From Haloarcula amylolytica JCM 13557 (lineage in GTDB: Archaea; Halobacteriota; Halobacteria; Halobacteriales; Haloarculaceae), in the NCBI RefSeq assembly GCF_000336615.1, contig NZ_AOLW01000006.1:248001-312000 (forward strand): DNA of 64,000 bases, read 5' to 3'. Positions 1 through 8,403 of this stretch are shown here, piece by piece. Within the stretch, counting starts at the first letter, position 1, and every line of letters begins with the position of its first letter. The notes under the pieces were generated by a model. The model did no database searches. It had not been told where the DNA came from and saw only the letters and a program-made list of their open reading frames with translations. The position numbers and the translations under genes are program-made.

Positions 1-68
1 TCGCTGCATACAGCTACTCCGCTCCTGGCACATGAATAGGTTAGGGACCTGTCTGCAACTGGTCGGCC

Positions 69-125
69 AATCCGGACTGGGTGGGGCTGAAAGGGACCGA
101 GCGCTGCGAGGGCGAACACAGCGGG
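69..125 (+). repeat. Dispersed 57-bp repeat, copy A
   Basis: Matches the reverse complement of 60739-60795 at 50 of 57 positions by hand alignment. It lies downstream of hemB in otherwise featureless DNA (1-178). One frame would read WVGLKGTERCEGEHSG here and WVGLKGAERCEGERSEP in the other copy, but neither has a convincing start codon or ribosome site, so coding is doubtful. Possible remnant of a mobile element or a haloarchaeal intergenic repeat family. Function unknown. Confidence 0.7.
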
Positions 126-178
126 CTCGCACGTCGCGTGACCGAGCCCCTCTCTAAAACCGTCCCTGAGTTGGCTAT

Positions 179-1159
179 TCAGAGTTCGTCCGCGAGGTCC
201 TCGGCGAAGTAGGTCAGAATCAGGTCTGCGCCGGCGCGTTTGATGGACAGCAGCGACTCGTAGGCCACCGCTTCGAGGTCGAGCCAGCCCTTCTCGGCAG
301 CGGCGTGTAGCATGGCGTACTCGCCGGAGACGTTGTAGGCGGCGACGGGATGGTCGTAGGACTCCCGGATTTCCTTGACGATGTCCAGGTACGGCAGCGC
401 GGGCTTGACCATCAGCACGTCCGCGCCCTGCTCGACGTCGAGGTCGACCTCGCGGCGGGCCTCGCGTGCGTTCGCGGGGTCCATCTGGTAGTGCCGCCGG
501 TCGCCGAAGGCCGGCGCGCCGTCGGCGGCGTCCCGGAACGGGCCGTAGAAGGCCGACTCGTACTTGGCGGCGTAGCTCATGATGGGTACGTCGGTGTTGC
601 CCTGGTCGTCTAAGGCCTCCCGAATCGCGCCGACCATGCCGTCGATCATCCCCGACGGCGCGACCATGTCGGCCCCGGCCGCGGCGTGGCTCGCGGCGAT
701 TTCCCCCAGCAAATCGAGGGTCTCGTCGTTGCGCACCGTCAGCCGCGGGTCCTCGGCGGCGGCGTCTTCGAGGACGCCGCAGTGGCCGTGGTCGGTGTAC
801 TCACAGAGGCAGACGTCCGTGATGACGTAGGCGTCGGTTTCGCTCGTGATGCGGCGCGTGGCTTCCTGCACGACGCCGTCTTCGGCCCAGGCGCGGCTCC
901 CGCGCTCGTCTTTCGATTCGGGGACGCCGAACAGCATCACCGCTTCGACGCCGGTTTCGAGAATCTCCGCGACGCGGTCGACCGCCGCATCGACAGGGAC
1001 CCGTTCGTGGCCCGGCATCGTCTCGATGGGGACGCGCTCGTCGGTTGTCGCGTCGACGAACACCGGTGCGATGAGGTCCGACGCCGAGAGGTCCGTCTCG
1101 CGCACCAGCGGACGCACGCCGTCGGTTCGCAGGCGGCGCGGGCGCTGTGTCAAATTCAT
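179..1159 (-). CDS. hemB: Delta-aminolevulinic acid dehydratase (porphobilinogen synthase)
   Basis: Cytosolic enzyme that condenses two 5-aminolevulinate molecules to porphobilinogen in haem, sirohaem and cobalamin precursor synthesis. The 326-residue length is usual. The zinc-site cysteines are present as CLCEYTDHGHC (Cys117, 119, 127). The two active-site lysines sit in SYAAKYESAFYGPFR (Lys199) and VLMVKPALPYLD (Lys252), the latter being the Schiff-base residue of the family. The AUG start gives the normal N-terminus MNLTQRPRRLR. It is the last minus-strand gene before the window edge and no other hem gene is visible. The zinc-type cysteine triad, rather than the magnesium-type aspartates, is clear. 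Confidence 0.97.
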   Translation of the reverse strand: MNLTQRPRRLRTDGVRPLVRETDLSASDLIAPVFVDATTDERVPIETMPGHERVPVDAAVDRVAEILETGVEAVMLFGVPESKDERGSRAWAEDGVVQEATRRITSETDAYVITDVCLCEYTDHGHCGVLEDAAAEDPRLTVRNDETLDLLGEIAASHAAAGADMVAPSGMIDGMVGAIREALDDQGNTDVPIMSYAAKYESAFYGPFRDAADGAPAFGDRRHYQMDPANAREARREVDLDVEQGADVLMVKPALPYLDIVKEIRESYDHPVAAYNVSGEYAMLHAAAEKGWLDLEAVAYESLLSIKRAGADLILTYFAEDLADEL

Positions 1160-1457
1160 ACTGCCATTTCAGTCCGTGACTGGCATGAACCCACCGTTTG
1201 TGTGCTTAAACGCAACCGCTATTTTGGCGGACGGAAGCCTATATCAGGGATGTCGCTCTGTCGTCGTGGCCCGATTTACGAATATGTCGCCGAACTGGCC
1301 GTATTACAGGCTGTAACTGAATATCCCGGCCGGTCTGGACAGTCAGGCCACGCACTTCACACGAACTTGAGCGAAGCTCTCCCATCCATACACTGGCTTG
1401 TCCCGATCTATCTCTTACCGGTGGCATTGAAGTCTCAATAGGAGCAGAATACGCAAC

Positions 1458-1883
1458 TCAGCAAGGAGCGACGGTATCACCGGACAGTCTTTCAGTCCCT
1501 GTTTTGGTTACGAGATAGCGGGCATAGTGCTCAGCGTCATACACTGCTTCGCCCTTTGCCGTTGAATATGGTCGTCTAACCCGAACAGTGATGCCACGAT
1601 CTGAGTGGTTTACGACGGTCACCTTTGGACCAACAGTGAATGAACCGACATCCCAGCTATCAAGACAACTCGCATTCTGAAGCCGCTCAGTCACATAGTT
1701 GGTTTCTGAGCGTAATGCGCGTTCTTTTGCTTCAGAGACGTTAATTTGTGCGCCAATGGTCTGAGTTTCTTGACCACTGGTTACGACTGATTTCGGCGTT
1801 GCTGGGTCATCGGAAAGCGTAGAACATCCCGTGAGTGCTAGGCTACAGACAATAGCGAGAAGTAGAGCCCTTTGATGGTACAT
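1458..1883 (-). CDS. Putative lipoprotein, function unknown
   Basis: A 141-residue protein with a bacterial-style lipobox (LALTGC, Cys20) after a hydrophobic segment (residues 5-18), so likely exported and lipid-anchored on the outer face of the membrane. The mature part is polar, with two further cysteines near residues 93 and 141 (the last residue) that could form a disulfide. No known domain was recognised. Base composition is lower in GC than its neighbours (28 of 60 in 1621-1680), which suggests later acquisition or relaxed codon use. The gene stands alone between hemB and the CinA-like gene, both on the same strand but with gaps of about 190-300 bp. Confidence 0.75.
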   Translation of the reverse strand: MYHQRALLLAIVCSLALTGCSTLSDDPATPKSVVTSGQETQTIGAQINVSEAKERALRSETNYVTERLQNASCLDSWDVGSFTVGPKVTVVNHSDRGITVRVRRPYSTAKGEAVYDAEHYARYLVTKTGTERLSGDTVAPC

Positions 1884-2070
1884 ATAAACAAGTAACTGAT
1901 TGCTGACAAATGTTTTGTGGGTAATCGTAGTCTATGACGCGCCATCTATTGCCGTTCTAGCTGTGCCCGCAGAAGTGGCTACCAGATACTGGGACCTTGT
2001 CGCACCGATCCGGGCCGTCACCAGATACCAGGAGCCTGTGGCGGGTTCGAGGGAATCCCCGGAAAGCAGT

Positions 2071-2811
2071 TCATTCGATATCGACAACCTCGATTCGCTC
2101 GCGGAGCCAGGCCGCCGCGTCGGCGACGGTCGCGGGGTCATCGCCGGTGATCTTCACCCGTCCCGGCGTGTCGTCCTTGCGCGGGTAGCTCCCGACGGCA
2201 ACCGCGAACTGCTCGCGGGCCGCCGTGATGTGCGTGACGAGCGCGCCCTCGGGTGCGGGCGTGTGAATCGTCTTCGTCGTCCGGTCGCCATCGAACTCGT
2301 CGGCGACGGTCTCGTACATCGCTTTCAGTTCCTCGGGGATGCCCGGCAGGACGTACACGCGGTCGATGACACAGCCGGCGGCGAAGCTCTCGTCGGTCAG
2401 CAGCGCCTGCCCGCCCTCGGGAACTGACGCCCACGCGTCGAGGTCGAGGTCCATGTCGTAGCGGTCCACCAGTTCGGGGTTGTCGTCGGCGAACCGCTCG
2501 GCCTTCGCTTCGAGGTGTGCCCGCACGTCGTCGGGAACGACGAGGTCGCGGCCGAACGCCCGCGCCACAGCGGCCTTCGTTATGTCGTCGGGCGTTCCGC
2601 CGATGCCACCGGTGACGATGACCGCGTCGAAGGCGTCGTGATATTGCGCCACAGCGTCGGCGATGACCGCCTCGTCGTCGGGCACAGTCAGAACGCGGGT
2701 GACGCTCGCACCGGCCTCGGTAAGCTGACGGCCCAGCCACGACGCGTTCGTGTTCTCCGTGTCGCCAGCGAGCAGTTCGTCACCGACGGTGAGCAGTGCG
2801 ACCTCCATCAT
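2071..2811 (-). CDS. CinA/MoaB-type molybdopterin-binding domain protein
   Basis: A 246-residue protein of the MoCF-binding fold (COG1058). The N-terminus VALLTVGDELLAGDTENTN and the loop VTGGIGGTPDDITKAAVA are the signatures of the family, seen in MoaB, MogA and the N-terminal half of CinA. It lacks the C-terminal nicotinamide-nucleotide amidase domain of full CinA (about 160 residues), as is common in archaea. Likely cytosolic; the family has been linked to molybdopterin binding and, in CinA, to ADP-ribose pyrophosphatase activity, so the substrate here is open. Two adjacent Met codons make the start either 2811 or 2808. No molybdenum-cofactor genes are adjacent. Confidence 0.85.
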   Translation of the reverse strand: MMEVALLTVGDELLAGDTENTNASWLGRQLTEAGASVTRVLTVPDDEAVIADAVAQYHDAFDAVIVTGGIGGTPDDITKAAVARAFGRDLVVPDDVRAHLEAKAERFADDNPELVDRYDMDLDLDAWASVPEGGQALLTDESFAAGCVIDRVYVLPGIPEELKAMYETVADEFDGDRTTKTIHTPAPEGALVTHITAAREQFAVAVGSYPRKDDTPGRVKITGDDPATVADAAAWLRERIEVVDIE

Positions 2812-2983
2812 CTCGCTGTGAGAGTCTGGCGGCGTTAAGCGTTTGGCTGGACGCAGGTGGACACAGGCTCCGACGTCGTCGTCCTGCTGCGGGCTGACCG
2901 CATCTAAATGCGTATAATGACATTATATCTCGCCTAGCCATATTTCGGTAACATACATATACTGGGTCCGGCAAAGCAAAAGT

Positions 2984-3121
2984 ATGGTACTTGTCACCAA
3001 TTGTGCTGATTGCGTCAAACGGGTGTACCCGAACCGAAGCCGTGTGTCGAACGCGGACCGCGACAGTGCTGACCCAGTCGACGAAATGCCCACAACACGC
3101 GCTGGAACGCTGACAGACTGA
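2984..3121 (+). CDS. Possible 45-residue CxxC microprotein
   Basis: A short open frame starting MVLVTNCADCVKRVYPN with one CxxC pair (Cys7, Cys10). The rest is polar. An AT-rich stretch at 2951-2962 (acatacatatac) lies about 27 bp upstream and could be a TATA element of a leaderless transcript. Haloarchaea carry many CxxC microproteins, which makes it plausible. Only one CxxC is present, so metal binding would need dimerisation. No homologue is recognised from memory. The rest of 2812-3392 shows nothing else convincing. Confidence 0.35.
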   Translation: MVLVTNCADCVKRVYPNRSRVSNADRDSADPVDEMPTTRAGTLTD

Positions 3122-3392
3122 CGCTGCCAGCGGCGCACTGCGCTAGCCCGCCACTGGGACTGGCACCACCCGCCGTGATGTGTCGTACCGATAGCTCAGC
3201 AGAGAGCTACAGCAAGGGAACGTAGCGATAGCAGTACAGGGCCGGACCGGTCGCTGCCCCAGCAGCTTTCCAGACCGTTTCTCGTGTTTGTCGGACTGGT
3301 CGCCGGTGTGCTCGGATCCGTCACATGACGGGGCAGTGCGACGTTGACACCTGTGTCTGGGAGTCGGCAAACATCCGATACCAGGTCAGTCG

Positions 3393-3596
3393 TTAGTCCT
3401 CGGACAGTTCGGATTCGAGTGTCTCGACCCGCCGTTCGAGTTCGGAAACCCGCTTCTCGTAGCCGCGTTTACCGTCGAGAAAGTTGTAGACGAGTACCAT
3501 GCCAGCGGCTGGTAGTCCGATGTACACCGCCAGTACGAGTACCATGAGGACTAGTTCCGTTGCGCCGGGGAGTCCCGGTATCTGGAGGAGGGCCAT
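3393..3596 (-). CDS. Small membrane protein with C-terminal coiled coil
   Basis: 67 residues from the second Met (MALLQIPGLPGATEL). A longer 79-residue version from 3632 is possible but begins with charged sequence that fits the family style less well. One strong membrane segment (about residues 12-38, ELVLMVLVLAVYIGLPAAG) is followed by KRGYEKRVSELERRVETLESEL, which has heptad spacing typical of a coiled coil. This layout, one TM plus a cytosolic coiled coil, suggests a small scaffold or subunit. It precedes the minus-strand Fe-S oxidoreductase stop by 46 bp, so the two could be co-transcribed with the oxidoreductase first. Function unknown. Confidence 0.7.
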   Translation of the reverse strand: MALLQIPGLPGATELVLMVLVLAVYIGLPAAGMVLVYNFLDGKRGYEKRVSELERRVETLESELSED

Positions 3597-3642
3597 GGTG
3601 GGCCTTTTCGTTTCAGCTACTTGGAAATTCACATCCGAGCGG

Positions 3643-5730
3643 TCAGACTCCCGCGTCCCCGACCGCTTCAGCGAGTAGCTCCGTGACCCCGACGATTTCG
3701 ATGTCGTCCTCGTAGCCGCCGGTTTTGCGCCCGTCCTCGTACATCGTCATGCACATCGGGCAGGCGACGACGAACTTCTCGACGGCCGCGCCCGCCTCGG
3801 TGTCTTCGAGGGCCTCGCGCAGGCGTTCCTCGCTGGGTTTGCTCTCCTCTTCGAGGTCCATCCAGAGGCCGCCGCCGCCACCGCCACAGCAGAAGGAGTC
3901 GTCCCTGTTGCGGGGCATCTCGTGGAGGTCGGCTCCGGTCGCGCGGATGAGGTCCCGCGGGGCCTCGAACTCGCCGTTGTACCGCCCGAGGTGACAGGGG
4001 TCGTGGTAGGTGACGGTGTAGTCCAGTTCCGAGCCCGAGAGACCGAGCGCGCCCGAACTGGCGAGGTCGGCGACGACCTGCGTGTAGTGGAACACGTCGT
4101 CTTCGCCCCACTCGCAGGCCTCGAACTCGGGGTACTCGTTCATGAACGTGTTGTAAGCGTGGGGGTCCGTCGTGACGATGGAGTCGAACTCACAGTCCAG
4201 CATCGCTTCGGCGTTGTCCTCGACGAGCATCTCGTAGAGCCCTTCCTCGCCGACCCGGCGCACGTCGTTGCCGTCGGTCTGTTCGGCCTCGTAGAGGATG
4301 CCGTAGTCCACGCCGGCGGCCTCGAAGACGCGAGCCAGCGCGCGTGCTATCTTCTGGTTGCGCTCGTCGTAGCTTGGGTAGTCGCCGACGTACCAGAGGA
4401 ACTCCACCGGTTCGTCGCGGGCGTCCGGCACCTCGAAGTCGAGGTCCTCGGTCCAGTCCGGCCGGGCGCGCTCGGGGTCGCCGAAGGTGTTGCCGTGCTG
4501 GAACACGTTCATCATCGCGTCCTGGACGTGTTCGTCCATTTCGCCGGCCTCGGTGAGCCGGCGGTTCATCTCGGTGAACTGCGTGACGTGTTCGATATCG
4601 ACCGGGCAGGCGTCCATGCAGGCCATACAGGACATGCAGGACTCCATCGTGTGAGCGTCGATGACCGAGGTGCCGCCGTCGGCGATGATAGGCACGTCCT
4701 CGCCGCCGGCGTCGCGCTCCTCGCGGTAGCGTTTCAGGTCGAGGATGACGTTTCGCGGGTCCAGCGGCCGCCCGGAGGCTTTTGCTGGACAGACCGACGA
4801 GCACCGGCCACACTTGGTACAGGCGTCGTGGTCGAGCAGTTGCTTCCAGGAGAAGTCGTCGATGTCGCTGGGGCCGATGTCGTCGGGGTCAGCGTCGGCC
4901 GGGACGCCCGGCAGTCGCACGCCGGCTTTCTCGTCGCGGGCGACGAGGTTGGCAAACGACGAGAGCATGTGGAACGGCTTCGCGTAGGGAATCCAGGCGA
5001 CGAACCACAGCGCGACCAGCGAGTGGCTCCACCAGACGAACGGGTACGCGCCCGCTGCCATCTCTGGCGTCATCCCGGCCATAACGAACACTTCCTTGAC
5101 CGACCAGCCGACGAAGCTCACCGTCTCGAAGGAGACGTCCCGGACCGTCGAGGTGCCGAGAATCCGGATGCCTTCGGTGAGGTAGCCGCCGACGCCCAGC
5201 ACGAACAGCGCGCCCAGAAACAGGTCGTCCTCGCGGGAGGTGTGGCGGTCGTGGAGGCGGTCGAGTTTTCGGCCGTAGCGCCGCCACAGCGCGACACCGA
5301 CGCCGACGACGAACAGCAGCCCCATCGCGTCCATGACGAACGAGTAGGAGAGGTAGAACTGGCCGACGAAGAAGGATTCACCGGTCAGCGGCCGATAGAG
5401 GTCCATGTCGATACCCAGAATCGTCGTCCCGATGAGTAGCGTCAGAAAGCCCCAGACGATGAACGCGTGCATCACGCCGGCGACGGTATCGCGGTCCAAC
5501 TGCTTCCGGTTCGACAGCGCCAACTGCGCCGCCGCGAGGGTCCGCTGGGGCAACTCGTCCAGGCGGTCGAAAGGGTCGTCGCTGCCCTGGGCATAGCGGG
5601 TGACGCGGTCGTACACACCGTACAGAAAGACGATGATGGCGAGCGCCGCCAGATAGTAGAACAGCGCTTTCCCCACGTCGCCGATACGCCAGAACGTCGG
5701 GCGCGTGGTCGTCTGGAGTATAGATGACAT
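3643..5730 (-). CDS. Membrane Fe-S oxidoreductase (HdrD/GlpC-type)
   Basis: 695 residues from the Met at 5730 (MSSILQTTTRPTFW); an upstream Met at 5769 is less likely because it adds a basic tail inside the promoter region. The N-terminal third has about five membrane segments resembling a NarI-type cytochrome b subunit. Two ferredoxin clusters follow: CTKCGRCSSVCP and CMSCMACMDACP. The C-terminal CCG domain has DPCHLGRYNGE and FCCGGGGGG, then CPMC. The first CCG repeat appears degenerate: WYVGDYPSYDERN has no cysteine where one is expected. Likely moves electrons between the quinone pool and a cytosolic partner; donor and acceptor are unknown. Related haloarchaeal proteins are named heterodisulfide-reductase-like, though CoM-S-S-CoB is absent in these organisms. 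Confidence 0.9.
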   Translation of the reverse strand: MSSILQTTTRPTFWRIGDVGKALFYYLAALAIIVFLYGVYDRVTRYAQGSDDPFDRLDELPQRTLAAAQLALSNRKQLDRDTVAGVMHAFIVWGFLTLLIGTTILGIDMDLYRPLTGESFFVGQFYLSYSFVMDAMGLLFVVGVGVALWRRYGRKLDRLHDRHTSREDDLFLGALFVLGVGGYLTEGIRILGTSTVRDVSFETVSFVGWSVKEVFVMAGMTPEMAAGAYPFVWWSHSLVALWFVAWIPYAKPFHMLSSFANLVARDEKAGVRLPGVPADADPDDIGPSDIDDFSWKQLLDHDACTKCGRCSSVCPAKASGRPLDPRNVILDLKRYREERDAGGEDVPIIADGGTSVIDAHTMESCMSCMACMDACPVDIEHVTQFTEMNRRLTEAGEMDEHVQDAMMNVFQHGNTFGDPERARPDWTEDLDFEVPDARDEPVEFLWYVGDYPSYDERNQKIARALARVFEAAGVDYGILYEAEQTDGNDVRRVGEEGLYEMLVEDNAEAMLDCEFDSIVTTDPHAYNTFMNEYPEFEACEWGEDDVFHYTQVVADLASSGALGLSGSELDYTVTYHDPCHLGRYNGEFEAPRDLIRATGADLHEMPRNRDDSFCCGGGGGGLWMDLEEESKPSEERLREALEDTEAGAAVEKFVVACPMCMTMYEDGRKTGGYEDDIEIVGVTELLAEAVGDAGV

Positions 5731-5873
5731 ACGGTAACACGCACTGCGTGTCCGCTTAAATCTTGCCACGCCCCGTCGCGGTCTTGCGAGAATTAGGGAT
5801 TTGTTGAAAGTTTTCCCGCGTCACGTTGCCCATCCGACAGATATATCACTCCCGAGAAGTAGTTTCATGTTCG

Positions 5874-6494
5874 ATGGACGAGAAGACCGAAGAACTCCGT
5901 GACATCTTCATGGACGTCTCCGACGAGGAGGCTGTGACGGAGTCTCAGGAAGCGTCGAGAGGGTCCCTGGCCGATACTGACGAGGCCGGTGTCGCGGACC
6001 GACTCGGTGATATCATCGCGCGGATGCGCGAGCGGTACGAGTTCCGAACCGAACTCGCCGACGAGGCCCTGGTGACAGTGGTCCGACTGTTCTACGAGGG
6101 AAGCGACGATGCGGGCATCGCGGCCGAAATCGGCGCGGACGAGCCTGACGTGGTCGAGGCGCGGCTGGACCTGCATCTCCTCCGCGACGAGGACACAGAG
6201 GCACCGTTCGACCTGGCCGAGTTCCGCCGCCGCGTCGCCGACGACGACCCGTCCGTCGCCGACCTCGCCGCCGAGTTCGACATCGACGAGTCCTGGGCCG
6301 CCCACTACCGCCGCGTCGTCGCCGCACAGGACGCCGCGCGCCGGGTCTCCCACCGGTTCCAGAGCGAGTTCGAGGACGTGCTCACCGACGCCGGGCTGTC
6401 GACACAGCACGCTGCCGGCCTCCGCGAAGACGGTCTCGACGAAGCCACTGAGGACATCGACTCGCTGGATTCCGGCGCTGACGTGTCGATGTAA
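5874..6494 (+). CDS. Conditioned-medium-induced protein 4 homologue
   Basis: 206 residues from MDEKTEELRDIFMDV. The 16 extra residues of the longer open frame (from 5826) are rich in unusual residues for this genome and lie in the promoter, so I start at 5874. The sequence resembles the haloarchaeal family annotated as conditioned medium-induced protein 4, first noted as a density-responsive protein. It is soluble, strongly acidic and mostly helical. The part TVVRLFYEGSDDAGIAAEIG and the later SVADLAAEFDIDESWAAHY look like two helix-turn-helix-like segments, which hints at nucleic acid binding; this is inference. Divergent from the Fe-S oxidoreductase. Confidence 0.75.
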   Translation: MDEKTEELRDIFMDVSDEEAVTESQEASRGSLADTDEAGVADRLGDIIARMRERYEFRTELADEALVTVVRLFYEGSDDAGIAAEIGADEPDVVEARLDLHLLRDEDTEAPFDLAEFRRRVADDDPSVADLAAEFDIDESWAAHYRRVVAAQDAARRVSHRFQSEFEDVLTDAGLSTQHAAGLREDGLDEATEDIDSLDSGADVSM

Positions 6495-6612
6495 CGCTGC
6501 GCATTCTTCTGTGCTAGCGGTCGGCCGAGATGGCGGGCCTTTCTGGCTGTGCGAAACACGACCGTTCCGTCCCGCCGAACCTTCTTGTAGGAGTACACGA
6601 CCAGGCGGGGCC

Positions 6613-7275
6613 ATGTCGACCCATACGTTCCGGGAACTGGAAACGGCCGCCTACTGTCCGCGAAAGCTCTACTACCGCCGCCGCGACGGTGCGAGCGAGA
6701 TTCCAGACGAAATCGAGTCGGTTCGCCGGCTCGCCCGCGATTACGAGCGGCTGCTGACCGACGACGCCGCCCTGCTGGCCGCCCCTATCGAAGTGGGACC
6801 GGACGAGTACCGCGACCGCCTCAGAGGGCTTCGAGAGCGCCTGGCCGACTGGGACGCGCTGGTCGCGCCGGCGGCGACGGACGCGTATCTCGAAGGGAAG
6901 GACGCCCGCGGTATCGCACACAAGGTCGTCGCAGGGCGGGACGGCCCCGCGCCGTCGCTCGTGTTCGCCGGTCGACCGCCGGAGGAGGGCGTCTGGGATC
7001 CCCAGACCGTGCGGTTAGTCGCCGCTGCGAAGGCGCTCTCCTGGGAGCGCGATCGAAATATCGACGTCGCCTACGCTGAGTATCCGGCGTACGGCGTCAT
7101 CCGACGTATCGAGGTGAACGCACGGCGGGCCGGCGTCTACCGTCGTGCGGTCAGAACCGCCGACAGCATCGACGGGCCACCGGGGCGAGTACGTAACGAC
7201 GCCAAATGCCAGCCCTGTGAGTTCAGTGAGGACTGCGGGGTGAAAACGCGGTCGCTAAGATCGATGTTGCGGTGA
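6613..7275 (+). CDS. Cas4-like (Dna2/RecB-type) protein, probably without nuclease residues
   Basis: 220 residues starting MSTHTFRELETAAYCPRKLYYRR in sequence (Cas4 signature CPRKLYY). It keeps the four-cysteine pattern of the Cas4/DUF83 family: Cys15 near the N-terminus and Cys199, Cys202, Cys208 in CQPCEFSEDC at the end, which bind a 4Fe-4S cluster in relatives. The middle, where Cas4 has its Asp and D-ExK metal residues, reads GIAHKVVAG and SLVFAGRPPEEGVW; I cannot place the catalytic Asp and Lys. No cas genes or CRISPR repeats are nearby, so this is a stand-alone member. It follows the preceding gene by 118 bp on the same strand. Confidence 0.75.
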   Translation: MSTHTFRELETAAYCPRKLYYRRRDGASEIPDEIESVRRLARDYERLLTDDAALLAAPIEVGPDEYRDRLRGLRERLADWDALVAPAATDAYLEGKDARGIAHKVVAGRDGPAPSLVFAGRPPEEGVWDPQTVRLVAAAKALSWERDRNIDVAYAEYPAYGVIRRIEVNARRAGVYRRAVRTADSIDGPPGRVRNDAKCQPCEFSEDCGVKTRSLRSMLR

Positions 7276-7306
7276 GTCGGCAGGGCTTGGACGAGTGACC
7301 CGCCAG

Positions 7307-7891
7307 TCAGTCCCGGGCCGCGAGCCACGACTCGACGGCGTCGGCGTGTGCGCCGCGGCGGTGTATCGTCCCGCTGTCGACGTTCACCACCGTCGACCCG
7401 GTCCCGCCGTCGGTCTCGCCGGCGTCGAGTACTACCGCGGCGCGCTCACGGATGGCGTCGAGATCGTCGATGGTGCGGGCGCTGGGGTTACCGGAGATGT
7501 TGGCGCTGGTGGCGGTTAGCGGCCCGGTTTCGGCAAGCAATTCGAGCGCGAGGTCGTGGTCGGGGACCCGAACCCCGACGCGGTCACGGCCGGCGACCAG
7601 CACGTCCGGCACTGCGTCGCGGCGCTCGACGACGACGGTGACCGGGCCGGGGAGGAACTCACGCATGAACGCCAGTTCGCGGTCGCTCGGGCGCGTGTAC
7701 TCGCGGGCGGACTCGACATCGGGGACGGCCATCGACACCGGCTTGTCGCGCTCGCGGCCTTTCGCCTCGAACACGCGCTCCACGGCAGCAGCGTCGAGCG
7801 CGTCCGCACCGAGCCCGTACACCGTTTCCGTCGGATAGACGACCAGCTCTCCGTTGCGGACTGCCGACGCGGCGTCGTCGACTGTCGCCAT
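7307..7891 (-). CDS. L-threonylcarbamoyladenylate synthase (Sua5/YrdC)
   Basis: 194 residues from MATVDDAASAVRNGELV; the longer frame from 7939 overlaps the upstream gene heavily. Makes threonylcarbamoyl-AMP from threonine, bicarbonate and ATP for the universal t6A37 tRNA modification. The YrdC core is present: VVYPTETVYGLGADA, KGRERDKPVSM and TATSANISG, which bind the triphosphate and adenylate. It lacks the C-terminal Sua5 extension, so it is the short YrdC type. Its start lies 2 bp downstream of the redoxin stop codon, so it is likely last in a three-gene operon with the redoxin and glutaredoxin. Confidence 0.92.
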   Translation of the reverse strand: MATVDDAASAVRNGELVVYPTETVYGLGADALDAAAVERVFEAKGRERDKPVSMAVPDVESAREYTRPSDRELAFMREFLPGPVTVVVERRDAVPDVLVAGRDRVGVRVPDHDLALELLAETGPLTATSANISGNPSARTIDDLDAIRERAAVVLDAGETDGGTGSTVVNVDSGTIHRRGAHADAVESWLAARD

Positions 7892-7893
7892 CG

Positions 7894-8403
7894 TCAGAGC
7901 TGGGCTTCGACTTCGTCGTAGTTCGGGAAGTCGGGCCACTCCTGGGCCACCCAGGCGTATTCGATGGTCCGGTCGCTATCGAGGACGAACACCGACGGGC
8001 GCGGTTCCTCGATTCCGGCCATCCCGTCGAGGTCCATGTCGATGTCGTACTGCTCTGCGACGCCGTTGGCCGGGTCCGAGAACAGCCGGTAGTCCCCCTC
8101 GATATCCCGCTCTTCGAGCAACTGCTTGTGCTCGTACGGCGTCGAGATGGAGACGCCGACGACGGTGGCCTGCTCGTGCCACGCGCGGTCGCGGATCTCG
8201 TTCCAGATGTACGTCGCCGGGAACGCGCCGTCCATCGCGTGGAACACGAGGACGACCCGGTCGCTGTCGGCACACAGCGACGCGAGCGACTCGTCCTCCC
8301 AGAACTCGTCGTTGACGAGCGGGCGCGTGAAATCCGGCGCGGTGTCGCCTTCCTCGGGGTGGTCGACCGGGTCGAGGTCGACGACGTCGAAATCGAGTTC
8401 CAT
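7894..8403 (-). CDS. Redoxin (AhpC/TSA-fold) protein lacking the peroxidatic cysteine
   Basis: 169 residues with the thioredoxin-like peroxiredoxin layout: GDTAPDFTRPLVND, then VVLVFHAMDGAFPATYIWNE, VVGVSISTPYEHKQLLEE, and RPSVFVLDSDRTIEYAWV. In peroxiredoxins the second motif carries TPxC with the peroxidatic Cys; here the position reads AFPATY, so the residue is Ala. The only cysteine is Cys44 in ASLCADSDR, which aligns outside the active site. It may bind a partner or act as a non-peroxidase redox sensor. Its start overlaps the glutaredoxin stop by one base (TGATG), showing translational coupling. Confidence 0.85.
   Translation of the reverse strand: MELDFDVVDLDPVDHPEEGDTAPDFTRPLVNDEFWEDESLASLCADSDRVVLVFHAMDGAFPATYIWNEIRDRAWHEQATVVGVSISTPYEHKQLLEERDIEGDYRLFSDPANGVAEQYDIDMDLDGMAGIEEPRPSVFVLDSDRTIEYAWVAQEWPDFPNYDEVEAQL

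Noticed and set aside
1239-1441. Small frames between hemB and the lipoprotein
   Set aside because: 62-residue basic frame with no promoter-like sequence; no recognised family. The gap 1160-1457 is left without a gene.
3143-3370. 75-residue minus-strand frame between the CxxC microprotein and the small membrane protein
   Set aside because: Basic, Cys/Pro/Arg-rich composition, unlike haloarchaeal proteins. No promoter or homologue recognised.
3922-5439. 505-residue open frame on the plus strand
   Set aside because: It is antisense to the well-supported Fe-S oxidoreductase. In GC-rich haloarchaeal DNA, strong codon bias keeps other frames open; the protein is low-complexity and matches nothing.
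6613-7275. CRISPR locus based on the Cas4-like gene
   Set aside because: No repeat-spacer array and no other cas gene anywhere in the window.
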